A stretch of DNA of 5,420 nucleotides from NCBI GenBank assembly GCA_945835085.1, contig CAMAIG010000138.1:1-5420 (forward strand), written 5' to 3'. Shown here one piece after another: positions 5,117 through 5,420 of the stretch. Positions within the stretch are counted from its first letter, which is position 1, and each line of letters starts with the position of its first letter. The translations under genes and the position numbers were made by a program. This DNA comes from an uncultured Ruminococcus sp. (lineage in GTDB: Bacteria > Bacillota > Clostridia > Oscillospirales > Ruminococcaceae). Under the pieces are notes generated by a model, which saw only the letters and a list, made by a program, of their open reading frames with translations, did not search any database and was not told the DNA's origin.

Positions 5117-5142
5117 AAAAAATCAAGGGTCAAGACCCTTTT
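5117..5142. terminator. Bidirectional terminator-like hairpin
   Basis: AAGGGTC (5125-5131) and GACCCTT (5134-5140) are perfect inverted repeats. As RNA they give a six-pair stem with a CAAG loop. Rightward the stem runs into TTTT (5139-5142). Leftward it is followed by GA and seven T (complement of 5116-5122), a better terminator. The stem has only three G-C pairs, so efficiency is uncertain. Rightward it would end the transcript of the cassette run before the gene at 5180. Confidence 0.45.
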
Positions 5143-5163
5143 AAGCAGTCTTGTTTAAAGGGT
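5135..5163 (+). promoter_or_regulatory. Alternative hairpin overlapping the terminator-like stem
   Basis: ACCCTTT (5135-5141) can pair with AAAGGGT (5157-5163); AA/TT (5143-5144 with 5154-5155) extends the stem past one T-T mismatch. The same ACCCTT is the right arm of the hairpin at 5125-5140, so only one of the two can form. The right arm contains AAAGGG, the only purine-rich ribosome-like sequence before the gene at 5180, although it is 17 bases from the ATG. A switch is possible but unproven. Confidence 0.35.
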
Positions 5164-5179
5164 TAAGTTTTCGACAGAT

Positions 5180-5420
5180 ATGAGTTATTTTAAAAAAATT
5201 GTCGAGTGCCTTAACGGCATGACGTTTGTCACAAAATATGCAGGCTCATCCGCTCAGTGCGGAAAGCGTGCGCCAAAATCGAAGCCGACACCAAAGCAAA
5301 AAGAGCAGTACAACATTCGCAAGGCAGTAGAGCGGCTTTATTATACTTTGCTTTGCAACTTTCGGCCGGGCGACTACAACCTTGTATTTACCTATCCTGC
5401 AAAAACGGTAATGACAATTG
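5180..5420 (+). CDS. HUH-type replication initiator-like protein (N-terminal part)
   Basis: The window ends after 80 codons with the frame still open. Residues 28-50 are Lys/Arg/Gln-rich (KRAPKSKPTPKQKEQYNIRK). They lead into AVERLYYTLLCNFRPGDYNLVFTY at 49-72. 'NFxpGDxxLvfTY' resembles the first strand and motif I region of HUH rolling-circle Rep-like proteins in Clostridia phages and plasmids, also annotated as inovirus Gp2-like or replication proteins. The two-His motif and the catalytic Tyr lie beyond the window, so activity cannot be judged. ATG 5180 is the only start before an upstream in-frame stop (TAA 5156-5158), but its ribosome site is weak: AAAGGG at 5157-5162 is too distant for normal use. 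Low initiation or a regulated start is therefore likely. A different family is possible because only the N-terminal part is visible. Confidence 0.55.
   Translation, partial: MSYFKKIVECLNGMTFVTKYAGSSAQCGKRAPKSKPTPKQKEQYNIRKAVERLYYTLLCNFRPGDYNLVFTYPAKTVMTI

Larger units (their letters stand above)
5000..5179. other. Non-coding spacer rich in inverted repeats (candidate origin or leader)
   Basis: No supported gene lies here. A 22-codon frame at 5090-5158 has no ribosome site. The stretch holds most of the inverted repeat at 4977-5034, a hairpin at 5054-5080, a perfect AT palindrome at 5101-5116 followed by seven A, and two alternative hairpins at 5125-5163. It directly precedes a gene resembling a rolling-circle initiator, next to which double-strand origins are often found. 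An origin, an attenuator or a structured leader are all possible; no known nick-site motif was recognised. Confidence 0.35.

Noticed and set aside
5090..5158. 22-codon leader peptide frame before the last gene
   Set aside because: It has no ribosome site, and most of it is read through an AT palindrome and the hairpins.
1..5420. CRISPR array, insertion sequence or rRNA
   Set aside because: No spaced direct repeats, transposase motifs, terminal inverted repeats or rRNA-like stretches were found on reading both strands.

Overview
The window looks like part of the early or accessory region of a mobile element (prophage, integrative element or phage-plasmid) from a low-to-moderate GC Firmicute, most likely a gut Clostridia such as Oscillospiraceae/Ruminococcaceae. 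The evidence is tight same-strand packing with overlapping genes, purine-rich GGAGG-type ribosome sites, TGA used as a normal stop, a YopX-family phage protein, and several small Cys-rich protein types common in Clostridia phages. The taxon is inferred from style and codon use, not from a marker gene. All convincing genes are on the + strand.

Layout: (1) Positions 1-259 hold the last bases of an upstream gene, a 64-residue Cys-rich protein whose 3' end contains a leftward terminator-like hairpin, and a 49-bp gap with a 25-bp imperfect palindrome. (2) Positions 260-3344 hold three co-directional genes: an unrecognised 155-residue protein, a 356-residue PP-loop enzyme of the PAPS reductase-like family, and a 509-residue ParB-domain protein that starts one base after the PP-loop gene stops. 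(3) Positions 3334-4999 are a run of small cassettes: a 57-residue Cys-rich protein, YopX, a GNAT-like protein, a zinc-ribbon protein and a 71-residue Cys-rich protein. Three of the four junctions use the same 8-base ATGNNTGA overlap. (4) Positions 5000-5179 are non-coding and rich in inverted repeats. (5) A gene cut by the window end begins at 5180; its N-terminal part resembles HUH (rolling-circle) replication initiators of Clostridia elements.

The most interesting item is the PP-loop/ParB pair. It resembles the IbrA/IbrB pairing known from E. coli, where a PAPS reductase-like protein and a ParB-like protein act together in regulating prophage genes. No ParA partner and no Dnd or Ssp partners are visible in the window, so neither partition nor DNA phosphorothioation is supported here. 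The second item is the 180-base spacer before the replication-type gene. It contains a branched inverted repeat, a strong hairpin, a perfect AT palindrome and two mutually exclusive hairpins, which would fit an origin, an attenuator or a structured leader RNA.
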